This document shows, piece by piece, positions 35,041 to 43,981 of a stretch of 64,000 nucleotides of DNA. Below the pieces are notes generated by a model, which saw only the letters and a list, made by a program, of their open reading frames with translations, was not told where the DNA came from and searched no databases. The position numbers and the translations under genes were made by a program. Location of the stretch: positions 248,001-312,000 of the forward strand of contig NZ_JAGQDF010000001.1 in assembly GCF_018069875.1 (NCBI RefSeq). The letters run 5' to 3'. Each line of letters opens with the position of its first letter. The stretch's first letter is position 1. This stretch comes from Ideonella alba. GTDB taxonomy: Bacteria > Pseudomonadota > Gammaproteobacteria > Burkholderiales > Burkholderiaceae_C.

Positions 35041-35883
35041 ATGGCTCAATCCATCAACACCAACGTCGCTTCGCTGAATGCTCAACGCAACCTGAACGGC
35101 TCGCAGAGCTCGTTGGCCACCTCGATGCAGCGCCTGTCTTCGGGCATGCGCATCAACTCGGCCAAGGACGACGCGGCCGGCCTGGCGATCGCCGAACGCA
35201 TGAACGCCCAGGTGCGTGGCATGAACGTGGCCATCCGCAACGCCAACGACGGCATCTCGATGTCGCAGACGGCCGAAGGCGCGCTGTCCAAGGTCGGCGA
35301 CGCACTGCAGCGCATGCGTGAACTGGCGGTGCAGGCCCGCAACGCCACCAACTCCAGCTCGGACAAGAACTCGCTGGACAAGGAGTTCAAGCAGCTGCAG
35401 TCGGAAATCACCCGCGTGCTGGGCGGCACCAGCTTCAACGGCTCGCACATGCTGGGCGGCAACGCCACGGCCATGACCTTCCAGATCGGTGCCAACACCA
35501 GCGCCGATGACGTCATCACCGTGACGACCACCGACATGACCGCCGACTCGACGATCTCGGCCGTGACGGGCACCGCCACGATCGACTCGAGCGCCACGGC
35601 CGGCGCCATCGCCACCGTGATCGACGACCTGGACGCCGCGATCGACACGATCAACGACCAGCGCGCCGACTTCGGTGCCACGCAGAGCCGCTTCGAGGCC
35701 ATCATCTCGAACCTGCAGCAAGGCGTGGAATCGCAGAGCGCCGCCCGCAGCCGCATCATGGACGCCGACTACGCGACGGAAACCGCCAACATGAGCCGCG
35801 CGCAGATCCTGCAACAGGCCGGCACGGCGATGGTCGCCCAGGCCAACCAGATGCCGCAGCAGGTCCTGCGTCTGCTGCAGTGA
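35041..35883 (+). CDS. Flagellin 2
   Basis: A 280-residue flagellin. The first 170 residues are nearly identical to flagellin 1, including a 248-base stretch with no difference. The mid-part differs (MTADSTISAVTGTATIDSS) and the C-terminus is MPQQVLRLLQ, the more usual form. TAGGAG precedes the ATG. It has its own sigma-28-like promoter and a strong terminator hairpin, so it is a separate transcription unit. Which of the three is the main filament protein cannot be told from sequence. Confidence 0.96.
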   Translation: MAQSINTNVASLNAQRNLNGSQSSLATSMQRLSSGMRINSAKDDAAGLAIAERMNAQVRGMNVAIRNANDGISMSQTAEGALSKVGDALQRMRELAVQARNATNSSSDKNSLDKEFKQLQSEITRVLGGTSFNGSHMLGGNATAMTFQIGANTSADDVITVTTTDMTADSTISAVTGTATIDSSATAGAIATVIDDLDAAIDTINDQRADFGATQSRFEAIISNLQQGVESQSAARSRIMDADYATETANMSRAQILQQAGTAMVAQANQMPQQVLRLLQ

Positions 35884-35923
35884 ACCCGGCCGGGCCTGGC
35901 GCCCGGTTCTGATCGTCCCCTCA

Positions 35924-35963
35924 GCGCCCCGACCGGCACCCGCCGGCCGGGGCGCCCGTGTTT
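35924..35963 (+). terminator. Terminator after flagellin 2
   Basis: A long stem, GCGCCCCG-A-CCGGC paired with GCCGG-C-CGGGGCGC (one A-C mismatch) with a 4-base loop, followed by CCGTGTTT. The following bases to 36231 hold no gene; I see no clear sigma-28 promoter there, although flagellin 3 should have its own. Confidence 0.7.
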
Positions 35964-36231
35964 CAGGGGACCGAAGTACCCGTCCAAGTGCCTGCATTTC
36001 GCGGCTTTGGCCGGGGGGCAGCCTGTTCAGAATCACTCCAACGCCTCATCCAGCCGGAAGGGGCGTGGTCCGACAAGCACTGCGACGACTGACGCAAGGC
36101 ACCGAGGGGTGCCGCGGTGGTCCCAACGGTGACGTTGTGCCGGGCTCGTTGGTTCAGGCCATCTCCGGATGGCCGGGGCCGCAAGGCCGGCACTGAGCGC
36201 CGGGCGTGGTCGACTTTGAAGAGGTACTCAC

Positions 36232-37077
36232 ATGCCACAGACCATCAATACCAATCTCGCTTCGATGAATGCGCAGCGAAACCTGAACATGTCGCAGTCC
36301 TCGCTGCAGATCTCGATGCAGCGGCTGTCTTCCGGTCTGCGCGTGAACTCGGCCAAGGACGACGCGGCCGGCCTGGCCATCGCCGAGCGCATGAACGCGC
36401 AGGTGCGCGGCATGAACGTGGCGATCCGCAATGCCAACGACGGCATCTCGCTGGCGCAGACCGCCGAAGGCGCGCTGTCCAAGGTGGGCGATGCGCTGCA
36501 GCGCATGCGTGAGCTGGCGGTGCAGAGCCGCAACGCCACCAACTCCAGCTCGGACAAGGACTCGCTGAACAAGGAGTTCCTGGAGCTGCAGTCGGAAATC
36601 TCCCGCGTGCTGGGCGGCACCACCTTCAACGGCAAGCACATCCTGGGCGCCGATGCGACGATGCTGACCTTCCAGATCGGCGCCAACACGACGACCGACG
36701 ACGTGATCACCGTGACCACGACCGACATGAAGTCGGCCTCGCAGATCACGCTGGTCACCGGCGCCAGCGCCGCCATCGATGCGGCGGCCACCGCGGGCGA
36801 CATCGCCACGGTGATCGACAACATCGACGCCGCGCTGGACACGATCAACGACACCCGCGCCACCTTCGGTGCCACGCAGAGCCGCTTCGACGCCATCGTC
36901 TCGAACCTGCAGCAGTCGGTGGAGAACCAGGCCGCCGCCCGCAGCCGGATCATGGATGCCGACTATGCGGCGGAAACCGCCAGCATGAGCCGGGCGCAGA
37001 TCCTGCAACAGGCCGGCACCGCGATGGTGGCGCAGGCGAATGCGCTGCCGCAGCAGGTGCTCAAGCTGCTGGGCTGA
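36232..37077 (+). CDS. Flagellin 3
   Basis: A 281-residue flagellin, more diverged than the other two. N-terminus NTNLASMNAQRNLNMSQSSL, with LSLAQTAEGALSKV-type D1 helices and RSRIMDADYAAETASMSRAQ at the C-terminal end, closing with LPQQVLKLLG. It carries SLQISMQRLSSGLRVNSAKD instead of the SLATSMQ of the others. It precedes fliD by 125 bases. The ribosome site is weaker (GAAGAGG), which may mean lower expression. Role: filament subunit or minor segment near the hook, by analogy with multi-flagellin species. Confidence 0.95.
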   Translation: MPQTINTNLASMNAQRNLNMSQSSLQISMQRLSSGLRVNSAKDDAAGLAIAERMNAQVRGMNVAIRNANDGISLAQTAEGALSKVGDALQRMRELAVQSRNATNSSSDKDSLNKEFLELQSEISRVLGGTTFNGKHILGADATMLTFQIGANTTTDDVITVTTTDMKSASQITLVTGASAAIDAAATAGDIATVIDNIDAALDTINDTRATFGATQSRFDAIVSNLQQSVENQAAARSRIMDADYAAETASMSRAQILQQAGTAMVAQANALPQQVLKLLG

Positions 37078-37098
37078 AGCCCCTCGCGCCGTGACATG

Positions 37099-37133
37099 CG
37101 CCGCGCAAACGGGCAGGGGCTCGTTGCGCGGCG
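37099..37133 (+). terminator. Inverted repeat after flagellin 3
   Basis: A perfect 10-bp inverted repeat, CGCCGCGCAA and TTGCGCGGCG, with a 15-base loop, 22 bases after the flagellin 3 stop. It lacks a T-run. It could be a weak terminator or an mRNA-stabilising hairpin before fliD. Confidence 0.45.
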
Positions 37134-37146
37134 TTGCACTTGGGGC

Positions 37147-37174
37147 TCCAGAACAGCCCGACCTCGGCCGATAA
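37147..37174 (+). promoter_or_regulatory. Possible sigma-28 promoter of fliD
   Basis: GCCGATAA at 37167-37174 matches the sigma-28 -10 box in all eight positions and lies 28 bases before the fliD start. No TAAA or CAAG stands at the expected 15-base distance, so the -35 is poor. Confidence 0.4.
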
Positions 37175-37202
37175 CCCGACACGAACACCGACAGGATCGA
37201 CC

Positions 37203-38618
37203 ATGAGCACCATCTCCTCGCTGGGCGTGGGCAGCGGCCTGGATGCCGAGACCATCATCGCCAAGCTGATGTCGATCGAGCATCGCCAGGTCGATCTGCT
37301 GCAGACCAAGCAGACCGAGATGAAGTCGCAGCTGTCGACCGTGGGCACGCTCAAGAGCCTGCTGTCGACGATGCAGGACAAAGCCCAGGCGCTGACCTCC
37401 ACCAGCCTGTGGGGCCAGACCACGGTCAGCAGCAGCGACGCCACGGTCGCCACCGGCACCACCGCCACCGGCACCGCCACCGGCAGCTACCAGGTCACGG
37501 TCCAGGCGCTGGCGGCGTCGCAGACGGTCACCTCGACCGCCCTGGCCAGCTCGTCGACCGAGCTCAACGAGGGCAGCCTGACGATCCAGCTGGGCAGCTG
37601 GAGCGGCAGCAGCTTCACCGCCAAGACGGGCAGCGCTCCGGTGTCGATCACCATCGGCGCGGGCGACACCAGTCTCAGCGCGATCCGCGACAAGATCAAT
37701 GCGGCGGGTGCCGGCGTGACGGCGACCATCGTCAATGACTTGAACGGTGCGCGCTTGTCCTTGCGCTCCACCGACAGCGGTGCCGTCAACGGCTTCAAGA
37801 TCACCGCCGCCGAGACCACTGATGACGGCGACGACGCCACCGGCCTGTCGATGCTGGGCTACGACCCCTCCGTCGGCACGCCACCGATGAGCCTGAACCA
37901 GGCCGGCAGCAATGCGCGGGCGCTGATCAACGGCATCCAGGTGGAATCGGCCAGCAACACGCTGAGCAACGTCTCGGACGGCCTGAGCCTGACGCTGAAC
38001 AAGGTCAGCGCCACGCCGGTGCAGTTGACGGTGGCCACCGACACCTCGGCCATCAAGACCGCGGTCAATGACTTCATCACCGCTTTCAATGCGCTGGCCA
38101 GCAACCTGCAGACCAACCTGAAGTACGACAGCGGCACCAAGAAGGCCGGTGCGCTGCAGGGCGACCGCATGGCCGTGAACCTGCAATGGGGTCTGCGCGG
38201 CGTGATCAACCAGCCCAGCTCGGCCTCGTCGGTGTTCTCCACGCTGTCGTCGATCGGCATCACGATGCAGCAGGACGGCAAGCTCAAGCTCGCCAGCTCG
38301 GACTTCGATGACGCGCTGTCGAACCAGACCGAGCTGAAGAAGATGCTCACCGCCAACACCGGCGTGGCGGGCACCACCGGCTTCATGACCCGCTTCGATG
38401 ACCTGGCCGCTGCGCTGCTGGACACCGAGGGCTCGGTCACGATGCGCGAGGACGGCCTGCAAAAGGCGATCGATCGCAACCAGAAGCAACAGGACGCGAT
38501 GGAAGACCGCCTGACGCTCACCGAGAAGCGGCTGCGCGCCCAGTACGAGACGCTGGACACCAAGATGGCCACGCTGAGCACCCTGGCCAGCTACGTCACA
38601 CGGCAGTTCTCGTCCTGA
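37203..38618 (+). CDS. fliD: Flagellar filament cap protein FliD
   Basis: A 471-residue cap (hook-associated protein 2) that helps flagellin fold at the filament tip. The N-terminal FliD_N signature is ISSLGVGSGLDAETIIAKLM, a middle Thr/Ser-rich domain follows ([20 protein letters not shown]), and the FliD_C region has VNDFITAFNALASNLQ and LQKAIDRNQKQQDAMEDRL before the C-terminal coiled segment ending VTRQFSS. The start at 37203 is used because it begins the family N-terminus. A hairpin terminator follows at 38640. Confidence 0.96.
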   Translation: MSTISSLGVGSGLDAETIIAKLMSIEHRQVDLLQTKQTEMKSQLSTVGTLKSLLSTMQDKAQALTSTSLWGQTTVSSSDATVATGTTATGTATGSYQVTVQALAASQTVTSTALASSSTELNEGSLTIQLGSWSGSSFTAKTGSAPVSITIGAGDTSLSAIRDKINAAGAGVTATIVNDLNGARLSLRSTDSGAVNGFKITAAETTDDGDDATGLSMLGYDPSVGTPPMSLNQAGSNARALINGIQVESASNTLSNVSDGLSLTLNKVSATPVQLTVATDTSAIKTAVNDFITAFNALASNLQTNLKYDSGTKKAGALQGDRMAVNLQWGLRGVINQPSSASSVFSTLSSIGITMQQDGKLKLASSDFDDALSNQTELKKMLTANTGVAGTTGFMTRFDDLAAALLDTEGSVTMREDGLQKAIDRNQKQQDAMEDRLTLTEKRLRAQYETLDTKMATLSTLASYVTRQFSS

Positions 38619-38639
38619 CCCGGCACCGCGACCGGTCGA

Positions 38640-38671
38640 CAGGGGCGCCTCAGGGCGCCCCTGCTGCTTTG
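38640..38671 (+). terminator. Terminator after fliD
   Basis: A perfect 10-bp stem, CAGGGGCGCC and GGCGCCCCTG, with a TCAG loop, followed by CTGCTTTG. It separates fliD from the fliS promoter. Confidence 0.7.
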
Positions 38672-38731
38672 GGGCGTCTGTCAAGGGAGCGAAAGCCCGG
38701 AAATGGGGCCCACGCGCCGACAGCGGCGGCT

Positions 38732-38758
38732 TAAGCGCCCCGGAGCCAGGGCCGATAA
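38732..38758 (+). promoter_or_regulatory. Sigma-28 promoter of fliST-ycgR
   Basis: TAAG, 15 bases, GCCGATAA: an almost perfect match to the sigma-28 consensus, 45 bases upstream of the fliS start. It probably drives fliS, fliT and the ycgR-type gene together. Confidence 0.85.
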
Positions 38759-38803
38759 CTGGACAACACCGCCATAGACCGCGCGCCCCGCGGACCCACC
38801 ACG

Positions 38804-39238
38804 ATGTACCCCGCTGCCATGACCTCTCCCTTCGGCCGCACTGGTGCCCTGGCCCAGGCCTACCGCCGCATCGGCGCCGAAACCAGTGTCGTCGATGCCG
38901 ATCCGCATCGACTGATCGAGCTGCTGTTCGACGCCTACGTCGACAGCCTGGTGCAGGCGCGCGGCGCGATCCAGGCCGGTCAGACCGAGGCCAAGGGCAA
39001 GGCGATCAGCCGCGCCGCCCGCATCGTCGACGAAGGACTCAAGGCGGGCCTGAACCTGGACAAGGGCGGACGCCTGGCGGCCGACCTGCGTGACCTCTAC
39101 GAATATGTGTCGCTGCGTCTGGTGCTGGCCAATGTGCGCAATGACCTGGCGATCCTGGACGAGTGCAGCCGACTGATCGAGCCGCTGCGCCAGGCCTGGA
39201 AGGACATCCGTCCGACCGCCGTCCGTGCCGTGAACTGA
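38804..39238 (+). CDS. fliS: Flagellin chaperone FliS
   Basis: A 144-residue helical chaperone that binds the flagellin C-terminus before export. Family markers are the AQAYRRIGAETSVVDADPHR opening, LIELLFDAYVDSLVQARGAI and LYEYVSLRLVLANVRNDLAI. The ATG at 38804 is used; an ATG five codons downstream (38819) is possible. It follows a clear sigma-28 promoter and precedes fliT. Confidence 0.95.
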   Translation: MYPAAMTSPFGRTGALAQAYRRIGAETSVVDADPHRLIELLFDAYVDSLVQARGAIQAGQTEAKGKAISRAARIVDEGLKAGLNLDKGGRLAADLRDLYEYVSLRLVLANVRNDLAILDECSRLIEPLRQAWKDIRPTAVRAVN

Positions 39239-39306
39239 TGCGCAATTCCTGGCCGGCCAGGGCCGGCGCAGTGGGTGGCCCAAGTGCCGTCCAAGGACCC
39301 GAGATC

Positions 39307-39606
39307 ATGAATACCTCCCTGCTCACCTATTACGAGGCCATCGAGAAGGCCAGTGCCGACATGCTGGAGGCCGCCCGCCTGGGCGACTGGGACCAGGTGG
39401 TTCAGCTCGAGGGCGCCTGCGCCGTGTTGATCGCCCGCCTCAAGCAGGCCGCGCAGACCGAATCACTGCAGGCCGACGAGGCCCGCACCAAGTCGCGCAT
39501 CATGCAGCGCATCCTGCTCAACGACGCCGAGATCCGCCACCTGGCCGAGCCCTGGATGGAGGACCTGGACCTGATGATGCGCGGCAAGTCCCGCACCCTG
39601 CACTGA
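39307..39606 (+). CDS. fliT: Flagellar export chaperone FliT
   Basis: A 99-residue small helical protein in the fliT position, directly after fliS. Typical features are LLTYYEAIEKASADMLEAAR, the W in GDWDQVVQLEGACAVLI and the C-terminal ILLNDAEIRHLAEPWM segment. FliT holds FliD for export and, in enterics, restrains FlhDC. The start at 39307 follows AAGGACC; an earlier in-frame ATG at 39238 overlaps the fliS stop but codes for an unlikely Gly/Ala stretch. Primary similarity of FliT proteins is low, so assignment leans on position. Confidence 0.85.
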   Translation: MNTSLLTYYEAIEKASADMLEAARLGDWDQVVQLEGACAVLIARLKQAAQTESLQADEARTKSRIMQRILLNDAEIRHLAEPWMEDLDLMMRGKSRTLH

Positions 39607-39624
39607 CGCGCCGGAGGCCAGGCC

Positions 39625-40386
39625 ATGTACGAGGACACCCGACCCGCCGACCTGGGTGATGGCGGCCCCGACGATCCGATGGCGGAGTTCAGGGTCACCT
39701 CGCCGCCCGAGGTCCGCAGCCTGCTCAAGGCCCTGATGGACCGCGGCGTCATCGTCAACCTCAACGCCTCGGACGGCAGCGTCTACGGCAGCACGCTGTG
39801 GTCGGTCGACGCCGAGCAGCGCCGCATGGCCTTCACCGCCGATCTGGGCTCACCGATGGTGCAGCGCATGGTCGAGGCGGACGAGGTGGCCGCGGTGGCC
39901 TACCTGGACAAGGTGAAGCTGCAATTCGAGGTGTCCGGGCGCCTGCTGGTGCATGGCCGCCAGGCCTGTGTGCTGCAGGCCGACTGGCCCCGTGCACTCT
40001 ACCGATTCCAGCGCCGCAACGCCTACCGCGTGCGCACGATCGAACGCATGGCGCCGCACGTGGAGTTCCGCCATCCGGCGCTGCCCGAGATGACGCTCAG
40101 CCTGCGCGTGCTGGACCTGAGTGTCAACGGCTGCGCGCTGTTCCTGCCCGACAACGTGCCGCCGCTGCAGCCCGGCGTGACGATCCATGCAGCGCAGCTG
40201 CAGCTCGAGCCTGGCGAGGGCCTGGCCCTGCGGCTGCATGTCCACCACGTGACCGCCATCCAGCCGGATGCCCGCGGCGTGCGCCTGGGCTGCGAATTCG
40301 TCGCCCTGCCGGGCGACGGCGACCGGGTGCTGCAGCGCTACATCGATGCCATCCAGAAGCGTCGCCGCATGATGTCGTTGGATTGA
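39625..40386 (+). CDS. ycgR: YcgR-type flagellar brake protein (PilZ domain)
   Basis: A 253-residue c-di-GMP receptor. The N-terminal YcgR domain (about 20-125) is followed by a PilZ domain whose c-di-GMP-binding residues are present: the RNAYR motif (RxxxR) after YRFQR and the DLSVNGCAL motif (D/NxSxxG). On binding c-di-GMP, YcgR acts on the stator or switch and slows the motor. Ribosome site GGAGG. It is co-transcribed with fliST. The diguanylate cyclase between fliR and flhB is a possible source of its ligand. Confidence 0.92.
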   Translation: MYEDTRPADLGDGGPDDPMAEFRVTSPPEVRSLLKALMDRGVIVNLNASDGSVYGSTLWSVDAEQRRMAFTADLGSPMVQRMVEADEVAAVAYLDKVKLQFEVSGRLLVHGRQACVLQADWPRALYRFQRRNAYRVRTIERMAPHVEFRHPALPEMTLSLRVLDLSVNGCALFLPDNVPPLQPGVTIHAAQLQLEPGEGLALRLHVHHVTAIQPDARGVRLGCEFVALPGDGDRVLQRYIDAIQKRRRMMSLD

Positions 40387-40711
40387 GTCCCCCCGGGCGG
40401 GCGCGACGCGCGCGACCTGCCCCTTGACGCGTGAGATCAAGCACCAGGGGCATGGCGGCACCCGCGCCGTCCAGCGCCGGGCCGGTCCACGGCCTCGCGG
40501 CGCTCGGCCGGTTCGGCAGGCGAGCCGGGGTCCTCAGGACCCCGTCACGTCCGGCCTCACCCAAGCGTCCGGCCGGCGCAGCCCCCTCGGGGGGGCGAGT
40601 CCGGACGTATCGTGTCCGGCGGACGCGATGCGCCTGACGAGCGGGTCGGCCGCAAGGCCGGCCGCGGCCTGCAAGGCACGGGCGGTACCCCGCCCGTGGG
40701 GGCCAACACCG
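40387..40711. repeat. Intergenic gap holding dispersed repeat copy B
   Basis: This 325-base gap between converging ycgR and fliE holds no gene. Bases 40468-40600 are the plus-strand copy of the repeat seen inverted at 17495-17635 (shared blocks CCAGCGCCGGGCC, CCACGGCCTCGC, TTCGGCAGGCG, CCCAAGCG). It contains small inverted repeats, including a GTCCTCAGGAC palindrome and a CCCCCTCGGGGGG hairpin, and could act as a terminator for both genes. Confidence 0.65.
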
Positions 40712-41071
40712 TTACACCTGCATGTTCATGACGTCGGTGTAGGCCTGGACCATGCGGTTGCGCACCGACAGCACGGCCTGGAAGCCGAGCTGCGACTTTT
40801 GCATGGCCACCATGGTCTGCTCCAGGCTGACCGTGGGGTTGTCCAGCTGCAGTTCGCGCTGCAGGCGACCGGTCTCGTTCTGGGCGTCGCTGACCTGGCG
40901 CAGCGCCTGGGCCATCGCATTCTGGAAGCCGCCCTTGTCGACCGCGGTGGTGCTGCCCACGGCCGCCGGTGCGCTGACCGCACGGGCGCGGGCCAGCGGC
41001 TGGCCGTCCGGGCCCATGCCGGCCTTGGCCAGGGCCTGGTTGAAGTCGAAGGGTTTGAGTTTCAGGTCCAT
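40712..41071 (-). CDS. fliE: Flagellar hook-basal body protein FliE
   Basis: A 119-residue FliE, the adaptor that joins the MS ring to the rod. Family signatures are the GGFQNAMAQALRQVSDAQNE stretch, then TVSLEQTMVAMQKSQLGFQA and VLSVRNRMVQAYTDVMNMQV at the very end. The start at 41071 has GAGGAGG upstream. It is transcribed away from fliF, with 168 bases between the two starts that must contain both promoters; I could not define a convincing sigma-54 or sigma-70 site there. Confidence 0.96.
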   Translation of the reverse strand: MDLKLKPFDFNQALAKAGMGPDGQPLARARAVSAPAAVGSTTAVDKGGFQNAMAQALRQVSDAQNETGRLQRELQLDNPTVSLEQTMVAMQKSQLGFQAVLSVRNRMVQAYTDVMNMQV

Positions 41072-41239
41072 GCGAGCAGCCTCCTCGGCGAGGTGACATG
41101 GCTGGCATCGTAGGTCGGGCGGCCGGTCGGTGTAGGGGGGAACTGCCGGGCCTTAGGCGCGCTTCTCGCACCATGGCGGGGCCCTCGGCTGCCCAACAAT
41201 CGCTGGCAACTGGTCACTAGCCCGCTTGGCGGGCCCGGA

Positions 41240-42961
41240 TTGCCCGACACCATGGACGCCGTCGTCGAATCTCCCACCCCGCTGGTTCCCGCGCAGCCGC
41301 CCGGCCTGATGGCCCGGCTGGCCGGCCTGCCCCAGGCGACCAAGATCAAGCTCGGCGTGGGGCTCGCCGGCCTGCTGGCCACCGTGGTGGCCATGGCCCT
41401 GTGGGCCAGCCAGGGCGACTGGAAGGTGCTGTACGCCAACCTGCCCGACAAGGAAGCCGGCGCGATCATCGCCCAGCTCTCGCAGATGAAGGTGCCCTAC
41501 CGGCACACCGAAGGCGGCGCGGCCATCATGGTGCCCGCCGATCGGGTCTACGACCTGAAGATGACGCTGGCCGCCGCCGGCCTGCCCAAGGCCTCGGTGC
41601 CCGGCAACGAGCTGCTCGACAACGCCCGCTTCGGACAGACCGACCGCCAGGAGCGCATGAACATGCAGCGCGCGCTGGAAGGCGAACTGGTGCGCACCAT
41701 CACCCGCCTGGATGGCGTGCAGGAGGCCCGCGTGCACCTGGCCCTGCCCAACCAGAACGGCTTCTTCCGCGAGCAGCAGAAAGCCAGCGCCAGCGTCATG
41801 CTGACCCTGCACCCGGGCCGCAGCCTGGACCGGGCGCAGGCCGCAGCCATCGTCCACCTGGTGTCGTCCAGCGTGCCCGAGCTGAACCCCAAGGCGGTCA
41901 GCGTGCTCGACCAGACCGGCACACTGCTGTCCGGCCCCGATGAGGCGGCCCGCAACCTCAACGAGCAGGAACTGCAGTACCAGCGTCAGATCGAGACCAC
42001 CTATCTGAAGCGCGTGCAGGAGATCCTGGAGCCGGTGCTCGGCCGCGACAACATGCGCGCCACCGTCACCGCCGAGATCGACTTCACCCAGACCGAGGCC
42101 ACCCAGGAGCAGTACCGCCCCAACCAGGGCGACCAGCCGGCGGCGGTGCGCAGCCAGCAGACCCTGGAGTCCACCCAGCCCGGCACGCCGGTGCCCACCG
42201 GCGTCCCCGGTGCCGCGACCAACCAGCCGCCGACCCCCGCCACCGCACCGGTGAACGGCGCCTCGGCACCGCTGCAGGCCAACCAGAGTGGCCAGGCCGG
42301 TGGCGGCTCGCGCCGCGAGGCGGTCACCAACTACGAGGTCGACAAGACCACCCGCGTGACCCGCGCCCCGGTGGGCAGCGTCAAGCGCCTGAATGCCGCG
42401 GTGGTGGTGAACTACCGCCTGCCCACGCCCGACCCCAAGGCCAAGAGCAAGACCGAACCCAAGCCCGAGGCGCTGCCGCAGGAGGAGATCGACAAGATCA
42501 CCGCCCTGGTGCAGGAAGCGGTGGGTTACAGCAAGGACCGCGGCGACTCGATCAAGGTGATCAGCGCCCCCTTCCGCGCCGACGACACGCCCAAGCCCGA
42601 CGAGCTGCCGCTGTGGAAGCAGCCCTGGGTGCTGGACCTGCTGCGCGCCGGTGCCGTGCCCGCCGCGCTCGCCATCGTCGCGCTGGGCCTGATCTTCGGC
42701 GCGATCCGCCCGGCCATCCAGGCGGCCCGACCGCCGGTGCCCGACGAGGCCCAGGCCACCGAAGCCACCGCCGTGGCGCAGCTCGACGCGGTGGTCGACG
42801 ACGGCCTGGCGCTGCCCGGCGCGGCCGAAGGGGCGCTGCCGGCGCTGGAGTCGCCGCAGGAAAACGCCAAGCTCGAGGCGGCACGCCGCCTGGCCCGCGA
42901 GAACCCGCAGGCCGTGGCCAACATCATGCGCGAGTGGGTCACCGGCGAGGCCGTGGCCTGA
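41240..42961 (+). CDS. fliF: Flagellar MS-ring protein FliF
   Basis: A 573-residue MS-ring protein. TM1 is at about 34-56, the YscJ/FliF ring-building motifs follow (LYANLPDKEAGAIIAQL, ARFGQTDRQERMNMQRALEG, LARTITRLDGVQEARVHLA-type segment), a Pro/Gln-rich periplasmic linker lies at about 285-365, TM2 at about 470-495, and the C-terminal tail (ENPQAVANIMREWVTGE) binds FliG. The start at 41240 lies after an upstream region without other candidates. It is the first gene of the fliFGHIJK operon. Confidence 0.97.
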   Translation: MPDTMDAVVESPTPLVPAQPPGLMARLAGLPQATKIKLGVGLAGLLATVVAMALWASQGDWKVLYANLPDKEAGAIIAQLSQMKVPYRHTEGGAAIMVPADRVYDLKMTLAAAGLPKASVPGNELLDNARFGQTDRQERMNMQRALEGELVRTITRLDGVQEARVHLALPNQNGFFREQQKASASVMLTLHPGRSLDRAQAAAIVHLVSSSVPELNPKAVSVLDQTGTLLSGPDEAARNLNEQELQYQRQIETTYLKRVQEILEPVLGRDNMRATVTAEIDFTQTEATQEQYRPNQGDQPAAVRSQQTLESTQPGTPVPTGVPGAATNQPPTPATAPVNGASAPLQANQSGQAGGGSRREAVTNYEVDKTTRVTRAPVGSVKRLNAAVVVNYRLPTPDPKAKSKTEPKPEALPQEEIDKITALVQEAVGYSKDRGDSIKVISAPFRADDTPKPDELPLWKQPWVLDLLRAGAVPAALAIVALGLIFGAIRPAIQAARPPVPDEAQATEATAVAQLDAVVDDGLALPGAAEGALPALESPQENAKLEAARRLARENPQAVANIMREWVTGEAVA

Positions 42962-42979
42962 ATCTGAGAGACCATCACC

Positions 42980-43981
42980 ATGGCCAGCGAAGACGAAAGC
43001 ATCGAGAACGCAGCGATCCTGCTGATGTCGCTCGGTGAGGAAGAGGCCGCCCAGGTCTTCAAGCACCTGGGCCCCAAGGAAGTGCAGAAGCTGGGCGAGA
43101 CCATCGCCCGCATGAAGGTCATTCCGCGCGAGCGGGTCGAGCAGGTGCTGGACCGCTTCACCGACGAGGCCGAGAAGCAGCACATGCTGGTGCCCGACAC
43201 CGACGAGTACGTCAAGAGCGTGCTGCGCAAGGCCCTGGGTGACGACAAGGCCAACCTGCTGATCGACCGCATCATCCAGGGCAGCGACATCACCGGCATC
43301 GAGAGCCTGAAGTGGATGGACGCCGCCTCGGTGGCCGAGCTGCTGCGCAACGAACACCCGCAGATCATCGCCGCCATCCTGGTGCACCTGGACCAGGACC
43401 AGTCCTCCACCGTGCTCAAGAGCCTGCCCGAGCGGCAGCGCAACGAGGTGCTGATCCGCATCGCCACGCTCGACGGCATCCAGCCCACCGCGCTGAAGGA
43501 CCTCAACGAGGTGCTCTCCAAGGTGCTGGCCGGCGGCGATCGCCTGAGGAAGGCCTCGCTGGGCGGCGTCAAGGCGGCGGCCGAGATCATCAACCTGATG
43601 GGCTCGTCGGTCGAGACCTCGGCGCTGGACTACATCCGCGAGGCCGATGGCGACCTGGCCCAGAAGATCATGGACAACATGTTCACCTTCGAGGACCTGA
43701 ACAAGCTCGACGACAAGGGCTTCCAGTCGGTGCTCAAGGAAGTGCAGGGCGAGTCCCTGGTCATTGCGCTCAAGGGCGCGACGCCGGAGTTGCGCGAAAA
43801 GGTGTTCAAGAACATGTCCAGCCGCGCTGCCGAGACGCTGCGCGAAGACCTGGAAAGCCGTGGCCCGGTGCGGGTCAGCGAGGTCGAGGCCGAGCAGAAG
43901 GAAATGCTGAAGATCGTCCGCCGACTCGTCGACGAGGGCCAGATCGTGCTGGCCTCGGGAGGCGCGGATGACTTCCTCTGA
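42980..43981 (+). CDS. fliG: Flagellar motor switch protein FliG
   Basis: A 333-residue rotor protein that meets MotA for torque. N-terminal FliG_N binds FliF; the middle domain has the EHPQIIAAILVHLDQDQS motif (EHPQ type), and the C-terminal domain has MFTFEDLNKLDDKGFQSVLK with the charged torque residues and LREDLESRGPVRVSEVE. The start at 42980 lies 18 bases after fliF. It overlaps fliH by 14 bases. All domains are intact. Confidence 0.98.
   Translation: MASEDESIENAAILLMSLGEEEAAQVFKHLGPKEVQKLGETIARMKVIPRERVEQVLDRFTDEAEKQHMLVPDTDEYVKSVLRKALGDDKANLLIDRIIQGSDITGIESLKWMDAASVAELLRNEHPQIIAAILVHLDQDQSSTVLKSLPERQRNEVLIRIATLDGIQPTALKDLNEVLSKVLAGGDRLRKASLGGVKAAAEIINLMGSSVETSALDYIREADGDLAQKIMDNMFTFEDLNKLDDKGFQSVLKEVQGESLVIALKGATPELREKVFKNMSSRAAETLREDLESRGPVRVSEVEAEQKEMLKIVRRLVDEGQIVLASGGADDFL

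Noticed and set aside
41072-41239. Sigma-54 promoter between fliE and fliF
   Set aside because: I looked for GG-N10-GC on both strands; the only match with right spacing (CGGGCCTTAGGCGCGCTT) lacks most other consensus bases.
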